Assembly: GCA_034180415.1 (NCBI GenBank)
Contig: JAXFOK010000010.1
Location: 1 to 64,000 of the forward strand
From: CAKMMH01 sp927798255
GTDB taxonomy: Bacteria > Bdellovibrionota_C > UBA2361 > CAKMMH01
DNA: 64,000 nt
Direction: 5' to 3'
The notes below the pieces were generated by a model. The model made no database searches, had not been told where the DNA came from, and worked only from the letters and a program-made list of their open reading frames with translations. Positions 17,662-26,336 of the stretch are shown here, piece by piece (position 1 is the first letter of the stretch; every line of letters starts with the position of its first letter). The translations under genes were made by a program, and so were the position numbers.

Positions 17662-18879
17662 CTACTCCCACAAATTATTCATAGGCACGGCGAACATATT
17701 TTCATAAAATTCAATAACATGTTCGCCAGTGTATAACACGATACCTATAAACTTTTTTTCTTTAGCTAAGTGTTCTTTAAACCATTTTAGGTGTTTAAAA
17801 TAATCTCTAGACATTGAAGAACCAGATTTAACTTCTATGCCATAAATGGTATCTTGTGGAGCTTCAATAATAAAATCTATTTCATGATTATTTCGATCTC
17901 TATAATGATGTAACTTATACTCTTCATCTTTAATTTCAATTTCTGCCATAAGCTCATTATACACAAATGTTTCAAATACTTTCCCAGATTTATCTTGATC
18001 TAAAAATAAATCTTTAAAATTCCATCCTAAAACTGCACTCATTAATCCAGTGTCTGTAATAAAAAACTTAGGCTGTTTATTAACACGTTCATAATCTGAT
18101 TTTAACCAAGGAGAAAGCCTATCTACTAAATAAGTGTTTTCTAATACTGATATGTAGCTATCTAAAGTTTGATTTACAATTCCTAATGATGATGTAATTT
18201 TTGATTTATCAATAAATTTAGAAGAAAAAGATGCAATAATCGAAAATAAATCTTTTAAATAATCTTGCCTTTTTATATTTGCAATAACTTTTAAATCATT
18301 TTCAAGTATTGTATTTATATAATCATTAAACCAAGACTTCCTTTCTTTTTCATTATTTATAGAAAGTGCTTCTGGGTATCCGCCCTTAAAAATTAATTCC
18401 GAAATATTTTCTTTATCATATTTTTTATTTTGAATAAAATTAAGAGTAGATATTCTGTTTAAAAAATTAGCACTTCGGCCTTCTATTTCAGCTTGACTAA
18501 GAGGCCTAAGCCTAACCTTTTTTACTCTACCTGCTAGTGATTCTTTTACGGTAGGTAAATTTTGGATATTAACAGAACCTGTAATTAAATACTGACCATA
18601 TCTATTATCATCATCAACCACTTGTTTAATTGCAGTTACTAATTCAGGAACTTTTTGTATTTCATCTATAACCATAGTATCGTTTGAAGGATTTTTTACA
18701 AAAAGCTTAGGATCGTTTTTTGCAGCATCATAAAGTGCAAAGTCATCAAGCGTTCTATAATTTTTAAAAATAGTTTTTGAAAGAGTTGTTTTTCCACATT
18801 GTCTAGCACCCGCTAAAATAACGACTCTACGCTTTGTTAAAGCAGATTTTATATTTTCCTCTTGCCATCTTTTATACAT
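17662..18879 (-). CDS. AAA-type ATPase with DUF4143 domain (first copy)
   Basis: A 405-residue protein with a P-loop ATPase (AAA_14) N-terminal domain, Walker A GARQCGKTT (24-32) and Walker B VIDEIQKV near 70-77, sensor-like LITGSVN, then the DUF4143 domain whose end has a nuclease-like D335...E349-x-K351 triad (HEIDF, GIEVKSG). The function of this large family is not settled; it is common in host-associated anaerobes and archaea. It is preceded by five 23-bp direct repeats. It is clearly related to, but distinct from, the next gene. It may belong to the defence-like cluster with the DUF262 gene. Confidence 0.88.
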   Translation of the reverse strand: MYKRWQEENIKSALTKRRVVILAGARQCGKTTLSKTIFKNYRTLDDFALYDAAKNDPKLFVKNPSNDTMVIDEIQKVPELVTAIKQVVDDDNRYGQYLITGSVNIQNLPTVKESLAGRVKKVRLRPLSQAEIEGRSANFLNRISTLNFIQNKKYDKENISELIFKGGYPEALSINNEKERKSWFNDYINTILENDLKVIANIKRQDYLKDLFSIIASFSSKFIDKSKITSSLGIVNQTLDSYISVLENTYLVDRLSPWLKSDYERVNKQPKFFITDTGLMSAVLGWNFKDLFLDQDKSGKVFETFVYNELMAEIEIKDEEYKLHHYRDRNNHEIDFIIEAPQDTIYGIEVKSGSSMSRDYFKHLKWFKEHLAKEKKFIGIVLYTGEHVIEFYENMFAVPMNNLWE

Positions 18880-18907
18880 ATAATATGTTTCCTTAAGAAT
18901 AAATTAC

Positions 18908-19022
18908 GCAAAAATGCAATTAGTAATATCGCAATTATTAAACTATATATCAAGCGAAAATGCAATCATAAAGTTAGCGAAAATAAAACTAGAAGGCTCG
19001 CGAAGATGAAGACAGAGACATA
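18908..19022 (-). repeat. Five direct repeats with exact 23-bp period upstream of the first DUF4143 gene
   Basis: GC(A/G)A occurs at 18908, 18931, 18954, 18977 and 19000, each 23 bp apart. The conserved head of the unit is about GCGAAAATGCAAT (18954) with variants GCAAAAATGCAAT, GCGAAAATAAAAC and GCGAAGATGAAG. The block fills most of the 233-base gap between the two ATPase genes and lies upstream of the first, so it could be an operator bound cooperatively on one helix face or an iteron-like site. Confidence 0.7.
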
Positions 19023-19112
19023 ATATACTGATTTTATTTAACTATTTTTTATTAATTCAAATTATAAATTAAGAGAAAAACTATAAAAAATCTTTCAGAT
19101 AAAAATATAATT

Positions 19113-20381
19113 TTAGCAAAGGGCTGTAAGAGGAACTACATGCACGCCATCTTCTCTTGTATATGCTGCTCCGACTATTCCACAAATGACACACAAAGCA
19201 CTTGGTTCATGTCCTTCATCTTTCATAATCTTCTTAATTGTTAATAGCTCTTTTGCCGCAGCATCAATCTGATTTGCTCCTAGCTTTATTTCAATTGCTG
19301 CCCAACGGCCATCTGGAAGTTCAATTATGGCATCAGCTTCATTTCCTCTATTATCCCGTAAATGATAGAGCTTCCCTCCAATATTTTCTGCATAAATTCT
19401 TAAATCATGTTCACATAATGCTTCAAATAAAAAACCAAAAGTATTTAAATCATCATAAAGCATTTTTGATGTTGCAGAAAGTGCTGCCACAGCAAGAGAA
19501 ACATCTGAAAAATGTCTTTTAGGAGAATTTAAAATTCTTTTTGAGGAACGAAGTTTAATATTAAAAGCTTCTTGGTCTTCTAATAAAAAAAGTCGATTAA
19601 AAATACTCAAATAATCTGATAACGTATTTTTATCGATCTGCTCTTTATCATAAGATTCCATATCTCTTTTTAAAGTATTATTACTTACTATTGTACTTTC
19701 ATTTCTAGCAAGAGAATAAATTAAAGAACGAACTTTTCTAGCATCTCTCTTAACACCATCAACCTGAAACATATCATCAGTAATAACAGCTTTTAAATAT
19801 GACTTTGCAACCTCTGATGCAACTTCTTCTTTTTGGCCTATAACAGCTGGCCACCCACCTCTTATACAATAATAAATAAGTTCATTTAATGTCGCTTCTT
19901 TAACTTTTTGAGTTTTTATTTTTGTATTAAAAATTGATTCTAAACTTACACATCCACAAGAATCACCTGTCTCATAAAGGCTCATGGTTCGCATACGTAA
20001 AATTCCAAAACGTCCTGTGCCACTATGTAATATCCCCTTGTGATTTGGAGTCGCAGAACCTGTAAGAATAAACACACCTTTTTCTCCAATTTGATCAACT
20101 TTAAATCGCACAGCATCCCAAAGAGATGGTACTTCTTGCCATTCATCAATTAATCTTGGTTTATTTCCATCTAATACTAAACTTGGGTCAAGGGCCGCTA
20201 ACGTGCGATTTTGGAAATTTCCCTTAGGGTCTGCAATATAACAAACGCTTGCCGAATGTTTTAAAGACGTCCATGTTTTTCCACACCATTTAGGTCCTTC
20301 AATTGCGACAGCACCAAAAGTATTAAGATATTCTTGAACTTTTTTATCAATTAATCGCTTTTTATAACCATTAAGTTCCAT
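19113..20381 (-). CDS. AAA-type ATPase with DUF4143 domain (second copy)
   Basis: A 422-residue relative of the preceding ATPase. Walker A is GPKWCGKTW (29-37), with Trp after the lysine pair as is common in this subfamily; Walker B-like RLIDEWQEVP lies near 77-86 and ILTGSATP near 105. The DUF4143 end has D350 (NEADAII) and E364-x-K366 (AAIEIKLG), the nuclease-like triad. Sequence identity to the first copy appears low outside the motifs, so they are not a recent duplication. Upstream are four direct repeats, again of 23 bp but of a different sequence. Confidence 0.88.
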   Translation of the reverse strand: MELNGYKKRLIDKKVQEYLNTFGAVAIEGPKWCGKTWTSLKHSASVCYIADPKGNFQNRTLAALDPSLVLDGNKPRLIDEWQEVPSLWDAVRFKVDQIGEKGVFILTGSATPNHKGILHSGTGRFGILRMRTMSLYETGDSCGCVSLESIFNTKIKTQKVKEATLNELIYYCIRGGWPAVIGQKEEVASEVAKSYLKAVITDDMFQVDGVKRDARKVRSLIYSLARNESTIVSNNTLKRDMESYDKEQIDKNTLSDYLSIFNRLFLLEDQEAFNIKLRSSKRILNSPKRHFSDVSLAVAALSATSKMLYDDLNTFGFLFEALCEHDLRIYAENIGGKLYHLRDNRGNEADAIIELPDGRWAAIEIKLGANQIDAAAKELLTIKKIMKDEGHEPSALCVICGIVGAAYTREDGVHVVPLTALC

Positions 20382-20406
20382 AGCGTAACCTATTTAAAAA
20401 TTTATA

Positions 20407-20498
20407 TTCATACAAATATTCAGATTTCATTCATACGTATAGATAGATTTTATTCATACAAATATTCAAATTTCAAGCATACATCATAAAAAAACAAC
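20407..20498 (-). repeat. Four direct repeats with exact 23-bp period upstream of the second DUF4143 gene
   Basis: Units begin at 20407, 20430, 20453 and 20476. Three start TTCATAC and the fourth AGCATAC; units 1 and 3 are nearly identical (TTCATACAAATATTCARATT). They lie 26-117 bases before the start codon. The sequence differs wholly from the repeats of the first ATPase gene while the period is the same. Confidence 0.75.
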
Positions 20499-20607
20499 GC
20501 AATATATTGATTTTATTATATTAATTTTTAGATCTATAATCTTTCCTTAAAAAACTTTTCTTTAAAATCTATTATCTTTAGGATTTCTTTATCGAAATAA
20601 TTTGTAT

Positions 20608-20742
20608 TTAAATCTTAGCCGTTAGCGTTAAATTAAAATCATCAAAGCCGTTTTTCTTATAAAAATTAATTGCGTGTTTGTTTGCTAAGCTTACTATAAC
20701 TTTTTTCTTATTCATGATATAGCACATCACTTTTTCAAAGAC
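20608..20742 (-). pseudogene. C-terminal remnant of a GNAT acetyltransferase
   Basis: The minus strand reads ...KKKVIVSLANKHAINFYKKNG and then FDDFNLTLTAKI, stop at 20608-20610. This is the last strand-helix-strand of a GNAT fold: the (N/H)xxAINFYKKNGF motif packs against acetyl-CoA. An in-frame stop at 20743-20745 and the absence of the acetyl-CoA loop upstream show that only about 44 residues remain. The rest of the 20499-20983 interval holds no other feature I can support. Confidence 0.65.
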
Positions 20743-20983
20743 TTAAACTTTATTAATTTTAACAATGCGTTATTTAGTGTTTAAGGAGAAATTTTCCCAA
20801 AAATATCAAAAAATCACCATTTGAACACTAAAAAATTTAGTTTTAATACATACATCTAAAAAATCTTAAATTTTTTTCTCTCTCTCTGCATTTAAAAAAG
20901 TATTATTTCATTTATTAAAAAATTTTTGTAATATTCTCATTACATTAAAATATCAATTTATACATTTATTGTTTGTAAACATT

Positions 20984-21679
20984 ATGAATAATCTTAATCT
21001 TTCTTTAATATCAAATTTTTTTATTGCAATACTTGCTATCATTAACCCTGTTGGAAATATTCCCGTTTTTATCGATCAAGTTAGAAATGACTCGAAAATA
21101 GTACAAAAAGATATTGCGATGTTACTATCACTTATTATTTTTGTAATAATGCTTATTTTCTTTTTAACGGGAGAATCGCTACTTAAAATATTTGGAATAA
21201 CAATACCTGCATTCCGTATTGCTGGTGGAATTTTAATTTTACTTATTGGTCTAAGAACAATTAATGGAAGAAAAAATTTTGATACAAGCGATTTTGTCGC
21301 AGAGCCTGAAGAAAAAAGCACTTTTAAACAAGCAAAGAAAAGAGTAGCTTCTTTAGTAGTACCTCTTGCAATACCGATTTTTGTAGGCCCTGGAGTTGCA
21401 ACAACTGTAATATTATATTCTCAACAAATTTCAGGCATAACTAATACTATCGCAGCAGTTATAGCCATGTTTCTTGTAAGCTCAATAGTTGCAAGTTTTC
21501 TTCTTATATCAAATTGGTTTTCAAGAATTTTCGGAAAAAATTTCATGGATATAATTTCAAGAACTATGGGGTTAATTTTGTGTGCAATAGCAATTCAATT
21601 TATGATAGAAGGTATAAATCAATTATTTCCCGGAGTCATAAACCCAGAATTCACACATGAAATTGTTAAGAGTAATTAA
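20984..21679 (+). CDS. MarC family integral membrane protein
   Basis: A 231-residue inner-membrane protein with six hydrophobic segments in the MarC pattern. Family signatures are IAILAIINPVGNIPVFI near the start, FGITIPAFRIAGGILILLIG in the second and third spans, and LAIPIFVGPGVATTVI near the middle. I start at ATG 20984; a TTG five codons upstream is possible. MarC proteins have no proven transport substrate. The gene stands alone. Confidence 0.9.
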   Translation: MNNLNLSLISNFFIAILAIINPVGNIPVFIDQVRNDSKIVQKDIAMLLSLIIFVIMLIFFLTGESLLKIFGITIPAFRIAGGILILLIGLRTINGRKNFDTSDFVAEPEEKSTFKQAKKRVASLVVPLAIPIFVGPGVATTVILYSQQISGITNTIAAVIAMFLVSSIVASFLLISNWFSRIFGKNFMDIISRTMGLILCAIAIQFMIEGINQLFPGVINPEFTHEIVKSN

Positions 21680-21764
21680 GGAAACATTGATTAATGCAAA
21701 ATTTAGTCGCCCCCTTACGGTGCCGGGCTTGTGCGGATTACATTATAATGTGGTAGACTGACAA

Positions 21765-23024
21765 TTAAATAATTTCTAACACCCCTACCGTCTCCACATG
21801 ATAAGTATTTGGAAACATGTCAAGAATTGAAAAAGAAGAAATTTTGTAGCCTTTGCTAAGTAACTCTTTTAAATCACGCTCAAATGTCGGTAAGGCACAA
21901 CTTATATAAATAACTATGCTTGTATCCTTTGGATTAATATATTCTACAACTTCTTTTGCTCCACCTCTTGGCGGATCTAATAAAACTAAATTTCCAAGCT
22001 TATTCTTCTTTACAAACTTTTCACACGAACTTTGAATAAATAAAATCTTATCTCCTAAATTTTTTTCTTTCGAAATATTTTCACCTCTTTTTACAAGCTT
22101 ACCATCTAACTCTACCGCTGTAATCTTTTTTGAAATGCTAGATAACATAAATGTAAAATTACCTGAGCCCGCATAAAGCTCTGTTACACTATTAAAAGGT
22201 CCTCTCTTAAAAGATTCATCTTTTACGAAATTTACTAAATACTTATTTGCTTCAATATTTACTTGCGAAAAATGACCTGCAGATTCTTCAAATTCAAAAT
22301 TTTTAAAAATCTCCTTTCCTCTATATTCAAAAATAAATTTATAAGGAAATTTTTTATATATATCAAAAAAGTTTTTTTCTCTTAATTCTTTAACTTGATA
22401 CTCTTCTCTAATATTTAAAATAGCAAAAATATTTTCTACATCATCATCTAAAACTAATGAATAAAAATACTTTCCATACTTACTTATTTCTGGTTTTAAC
22501 TCTTTAAAACTTTCATTTAATTTTTTAGATAGTATTTGACACTCATCAAATGAAACAACATCATGAGTTTCATTTCTAAAAAATCCCATTTTGCCATTTT
22601 CTAAAATATGAATAAGCGCCCTTTTTCTATAATTAAATGGCAAAAGTTTTCCCTCGCCTAACACATTAATATCAAAATCAAGAGAAACCTTGCCATGAAT
22701 TTTTAAATAATCACTAACTACTTTTTTCTTTAATCTTAATTGCTCACTATACTCTATATGCTGAAAATGACATCCTCCACATTGATAAAAAAGTGGACAC
22801 TTAGGCTCTACTCTAAAAGGAGAAACCTCTAAAATTTCTAAAGGCTCACCTCTTAAAAACGTCTTTGAATCTTTTGTAATTTTAGCTTTTACAATTTCAC
22901 CAGGGATAACATAAGGTAAAAAAATTTTTTTATTTATAATGCTATCATCATCTGATTTTGTAACGACACCTATAAAATCTTTACTATATGTGGGATTTAA
23001 TACTTTTACGACAACTTCTTTCAT
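21765..23024 (-). CDS. RNA 5-methyluracil methyltransferase (RlmD/TrmA family)
   Basis: A 419-residue SAM-dependent enzyme that methylates C5 of a uridine in rRNA or tRNA. An N-terminal TRAM-like domain (1-65) precedes the iron-sulfur cysteines C76, C82 and C85 (KCPLFYQCGGC). The methyltransferase domain has ELYAGSGNFTF for SAM, LLDPPRGG, and the catalytic cysteine in YISCALPTFERDL near 370. The TRAM plus Fe-S layout is that of RlmD/RlmCD or RumA rather than TrmA; the exact target uridine cannot be read. The M23 peptidase gene lies 18 bases upstream on the same strand. Confidence 0.9.
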   Translation of the reverse strand: MKEVVVKVLNPTYSKDFIGVVTKSDDDSIINKKIFLPYVIPGEIVKAKITKDSKTFLRGEPLEILEVSPFRVEPKCPLFYQCGGCHFQHIEYSEQLRLKKKVVSDYLKIHGKVSLDFDINVLGEGKLLPFNYRKRALIHILENGKMGFFRNETHDVVSFDECQILSKKLNESFKELKPEISKYGKYFYSLVLDDDVENIFAILNIREEYQVKELREKNFFDIYKKFPYKFIFEYRGKEIFKNFEFEESAGHFSQVNIEANKYLVNFVKDESFKRGPFNSVTELYAGSGNFTFMLSSISKKITAVELDGKLVKRGENISKEKNLGDKILFIQSSCEKFVKKNKLGNLVLLDPPRGGAKEVVEYINPKDTSIVIYISCALPTFERDLKELLSKGYKISSFSILDMFPNTYHVETVGVLEII

Positions 23025-23042
23025 AATGATATTAATATAGCA

Positions 23043-24584
23043 TTATACTTGAGGTTCGTCATCATCACGAGATGCCATCATCTTTTCTGTATTTCCCCTA
23101 AGCTCTGCAATAGCATTTTTTAAATATGCATTTGGAATAGTATCCCCACCTATCGGTAAAGATGGTAAATCTATTTTTAACGGGTCTACATATCTATCAT
23201 TTATATAAAAACTATAATGCAAATGAGGACCAGTTGATAAACCTGTCGATCCAACATCCCCAATATAATCTCCACGGCTTACATACTTTCCAACCTTTAT
23301 ATTTGAACCAATTTTTGATAAATGCATGTAAGCAGTTTTATATTTTGAGCTATGCTGAATCTTAATCATCTTTCCAGCCCCACCATTCCAGCCAGCAAAA
23401 ACAACTCGTCCATCAGCCACACTTCTTACAGGAGTTCCTGTAGGTGCTGCAAAATCAACTCCATTATGTGGTCTTTTTGTTTTTAAAATTGGATGAAGCC
23501 TACCGTCAGAAAAAACAGAAGAAATTCTACTGAATTTCACAGGATATCTAAGCATATAATTTCCAGCAGTTTCCCCTTTTTCATTAAAATAACTCATCTT
23601 TCCACTTTTTCCCTTGTAACCAACAAGAGATAAAAATTTTCCCTGATTAATAATAGAAGCTGCCTTTATACTTCCTGCTGAAAGAAACATCCCATCATCT
23701 GTTCTTTTTTCACTATATTTAATTGAAAATACATCACCTCGCCTTAATGATGAACGGAAAGAAACTTTTCCTGCAAATAAATCCACGAACTGGTCTATTA
23801 CATCATTTGGTATTCCTAACTTTTTTGCCTCTACTGAAAAACAACTACTAATTTTTCCTGTTACTACTCTATCTTTTTCAATAATTTTTGGTTCATAAAC
23901 TTTTGCAGTAAATGAGCCATCATCATTTAAAGTTAATGTTACCTCTTTTCCTAAAGGAAGTTTCTTTTCAATTTTATCTATCTTTCCATCTTTTTTGTAA
24001 ATTTTAATAATTTCTCCAAGTCTTAAAGAAGTATAAGATTTATTAACTTTTCTTAACGCCTCATATGCTTTTAAACTTGCTTTTGTAGTATCCCCTTGTT
24101 TTAAGAAAATTTGAGTAAATGTATCACCTTGAGAAATTTTGTAATCTATATAATTTTTAGGTGTATAATTTGCCTGCAAATCCTTTGCAGTATCTTCCAT
24201 ACTAGCGCCAAGTTCATCTTCACTTTCATTAAATTGTAATCTTGCTAATAATTCTTCATTTGATTCATTCATTAATCTCTTTGATTCTGATTGTAAAATG
24301 CCATTTAACTCATCATCATCATTTCTTACTAAATTAATATTTAAATTATCCAATAAATTAGAATTAATATTGCTGTCTTCTTTTAAATTTTTAAGACTAG
24401 TATTTTTACTTGATGAATCTAAATCTTTAACGATTTGATTAGCAGCAACTTGAAAAGATTCTTTTTGAGATGAAACCGTATTTTTTAAATCAGTTTTATT
24501 ATTACTAAAAGCTGAAACAAAACTCATTATCAAGCATAGCATTCCAAGCATGCAAGTTAGCTTATTATTCTTTATAAAATCCAT
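23043..24584 (-). CDS. M23 family zinc endopeptidase, periplasmic
   Basis: A 513-residue cell wall hydrolase or hydrolase activator. A signal anchor (about residues 7-30) leads to a Ser/Asn-rich linker, a LysM/OapA-like region (YKISQGDTFTQIFLKQGDTT near 150-175), a middle domain, and the LytM peptidase domain with zinc ligands in HNGVDF (His about 373) and GPHLHYSF. All expected zinc residues are present, so it should cut peptidoglycan cross-links. A TTG six codons earlier (24602) is an alternative start. It is followed closely by the RNA methyltransferase gene. Confidence 0.9.
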   Translation of the reverse strand: MDFIKNNKLTCMLGMLCLIMSFVSAFSNNKTDLKNTVSSQKESFQVAANQIVKDLDSSSKNTSLKNLKEDSNINSNLLDNLNINLVRNDDDELNGILQSESKRLMNESNEELLARLQFNESEDELGASMEDTAKDLQANYTPKNYIDYKISQGDTFTQIFLKQGDTTKASLKAYEALRKVNKSYTSLRLGEIIKIYKKDGKIDKIEKKLPLGKEVTLTLNDDGSFTAKVYEPKIIEKDRVVTGKISSCFSVEAKKLGIPNDVIDQFVDLFAGKVSFRSSLRRGDVFSIKYSEKRTDDGMFLSAGSIKAASIINQGKFLSLVGYKGKSGKMSYFNEKGETAGNYMLRYPVKFSRISSVFSDGRLHPILKTKRPHNGVDFAAPTGTPVRSVADGRVVFAGWNGGAGKMIKIQHSSKYKTAYMHLSKIGSNIKVGKYVSRGDYIGDVGSTGLSTGPHLHYSFYINDRYVDPLKIDLPSLPIGGDTIPNAYLKNAIAELRGNTEKMMASRDDDEPQV

Positions 24585-24874
24585 AAACAAAAAACATTCC
24601 AAAAAATAAATTAATAAAAGACAGGTTTTTCAAAAAGTGTACAACACGTATGCAGCATAAAATAAAAACTGCCTTCACAAATTTAAGTAGAATAACTATT
24701 CATAAGTATAGCTATTATTTTAAAAATTAAATAGACTTAAGCACTCTTTTATAAATTTGCAAAAGATTCATACTAGAAATTTTATTAAAAATCATTTATA
24801 TTTTGATTGTAATTTATTGTTTTTATTACTTAATATGTTTGTCAATTTAAAATTTTACAAAATAAAACGCTTTT
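24585..24874. other. Divergent intergenic region between the M23 peptidase and ruvX
   Basis: Very AT-rich, without open frames or stable hairpins. It should contain promoters for both directions; I cannot single one out with confidence. Confidence 0.4.
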
Positions 24875-25291
24875 ATGAAAAACATACTTTCATTAGATGT
24901 TGGTGAAGCTAGAATTGGAGTTGCGATAGGATATGAAGAAACTAAAAATTGTTTCCCTTTGCAAGCAATAAAAAAAAGCGAAGCTGACATAAAAATAAAA
25001 AACATTATAAATGAAAAGCAAATCTCACTTCTTGTTGTCGGACTTCCATTAGATGAAGATAATAATGAAACTACGACATCTCAGAAGATACGCTTATTTG
25101 CAAATAAATTATCAAATGAAAATAAGATAAATGTTGTCTTTGTCGATGAATACTATAGCTCACAAGAAGCTATTGAAAGACTTAATTTAAAAGGCAAAGA
25201 TCAAAAAACTAGAAATTCAGGCATTGTTGATTCTGTGTCTGCTACTATAATATTAGAAAGGTATTTCACAAACGAAGGTATTATAGTATAG
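24875..25291 (+). CDS. ruvX: Holliday junction resolvase-like / pre-16S rRNA nuclease YqgF
   Basis: A 138-residue RNase H-fold nuclease. Conserved acidic motifs are present: LDVGEARIGVA (6-16, first Asp), VVGLPLDED with the second acidic cluster, VFVDEYYSSQEA and the late VDSVSATIILE. The family trims the 5' end of 16S rRNA precursor and is proposed to act on Holliday junctions. It is followed by mltG after 49 bases, a common neighbour pair. Confidence 0.93.
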   Translation: MKNILSLDVGEARIGVAIGYEETKNCFPLQAIKKSEADIKIKNIINEKQISLLVVGLPLDEDNNETTTSQKIRLFANKLSNENKINVVFVDEYYSSQEAIERLNLKGKDQKTRNSGIVDSVSATIILERYFTNEGIIV

Positions 25292-25340
25292 ATAAAATAT
25301 ATAATTAAATTGTTATTTTTAAATTTTTAAAGTTTTTATT

Positions 25341-26336
25341 ATGAAACCAATTGTTAAAATTATTTTATTGTTTGTTATTCCAATTCTTTCAGCAGTATTT
25401 ACTTACTTTATATTACATTTACTACTTTTAACTCCCTATAATTCAAAATCAACTGAAACAAAGCTTATTATAGTTTCAAAAGATGCTAAACAAACTGGGA
25501 AAATATTAGAAAATGAAAAGATTATAAAAAATTGGTGGAGTTTTTATATAATATCCAAAATCCGTTCTTTGAAACGCCCGCTAATTGCAGGTGAATTTGA
25601 GCTTTCGCCCTCAATGACCCCACTTCAGATAGTAAAAAAAATTAATAATGGCGAATTAAAGTTTAGAGAATTAGTAATTTCAGCAGGAGATACTATTACA
25701 AATGTAATTGATAAACTTTCAAACATTGGTATTGAAAACAGACAAGCACTTGAAGATAAATTCTATAATAAAAATTATATTATAAAATTAGGAATCCCAA
25801 GTGGAAATCTTGAAGGATATATGTTTCCAGCTATTTACACATTTTCATTTCCAATAACTACAGAAGAAATTTTAAAAAAAATTATCACTGAAGGGAATAA
25901 ACATTGGTTATCTATATATGATGACCAAACAGCATCTCTAAAAATGGATAAAAGACAAATTCTTATTTTAGCTTCAATCATAGAAAAAGAATGTATAGAA
26001 CTTGGTGCGCCAAGAGACCAGCTAACATTAAGAAGCATTTCATCTGTATATCATAATAGGTTAAAAAGAGGACTTCCTCTAAATGCAATATCTACTATAT
26101 ATTATTTTGATCCAAACGCACCACGTCCATTAAACGATGAAAGCAAGAAAAAATATTCACCATTTAATACTTTTGCAAATACTGGGTTACCACCTGCACC
26201 TATATGCTCACCTAGCAACACCGCTATAAAAGCAGCTCTTTATCCAACAAGTGATAAATATATTACATTCTCATTTGATGCTGAACATAGAGGTATTATA
26301 TTTGAAAATGAAACTATAATTCCAAATGCAAAGTAA
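25341..26336 (+). CDS. mltG: Endolytic murein transglycosylase MltG (YceG-like)
   Basis: A 331-residue membrane-anchored enzyme that cuts nascent glycan strands and so sets chain length. An N-terminal membrane span (about 7-30) precedes a LysM-like region and the YceG core with the catalytic glutamate E215 in ASIIEKE, followed by VYHNRLKRGLPL and the substrate segment SPFNTFANTGLPPAPICSPS. All conserved positions look intact. The last codons overlap the start of the next gene by 11 bases. Confidence 0.95.
   Translation: MKPIVKIILLFVIPILSAVFTYFILHLLLLTPYNSKSTETKLIIVSKDAKQTGKILENEKIIKNWWSFYIISKIRSLKRPLIAGEFELSPSMTPLQIVKKINNGELKFRELVISAGDTITNVIDKLSNIGIENRQALEDKFYNKNYIIKLGIPSGNLEGYMFPAIYTFSFPITTEEILKKIITEGNKHWLSIYDDQTASLKMDKRQILILASIIEKECIELGAPRDQLTLRSISSVYHNRLKRGLPLNAISTIYYFDPNAPRPLNDESKKKYSPFNTFANTGLPPAPICSPSNTAIKAALYPTSDKYITFSFDAEHRGIIFENETIIPNAK

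Noticed and set aside
18908..20498. CRISPR arrays upstream of the DUF4143 genes
   Set aside because: Period of 23 bp with no room for spacers and no cas genes.
21690..21764. A tRNA or riboswitch in the GC-rich stretch after marC
   Set aside because: No cloverleaf can be drawn and only a small ACATTATAATGT palindrome is visible.
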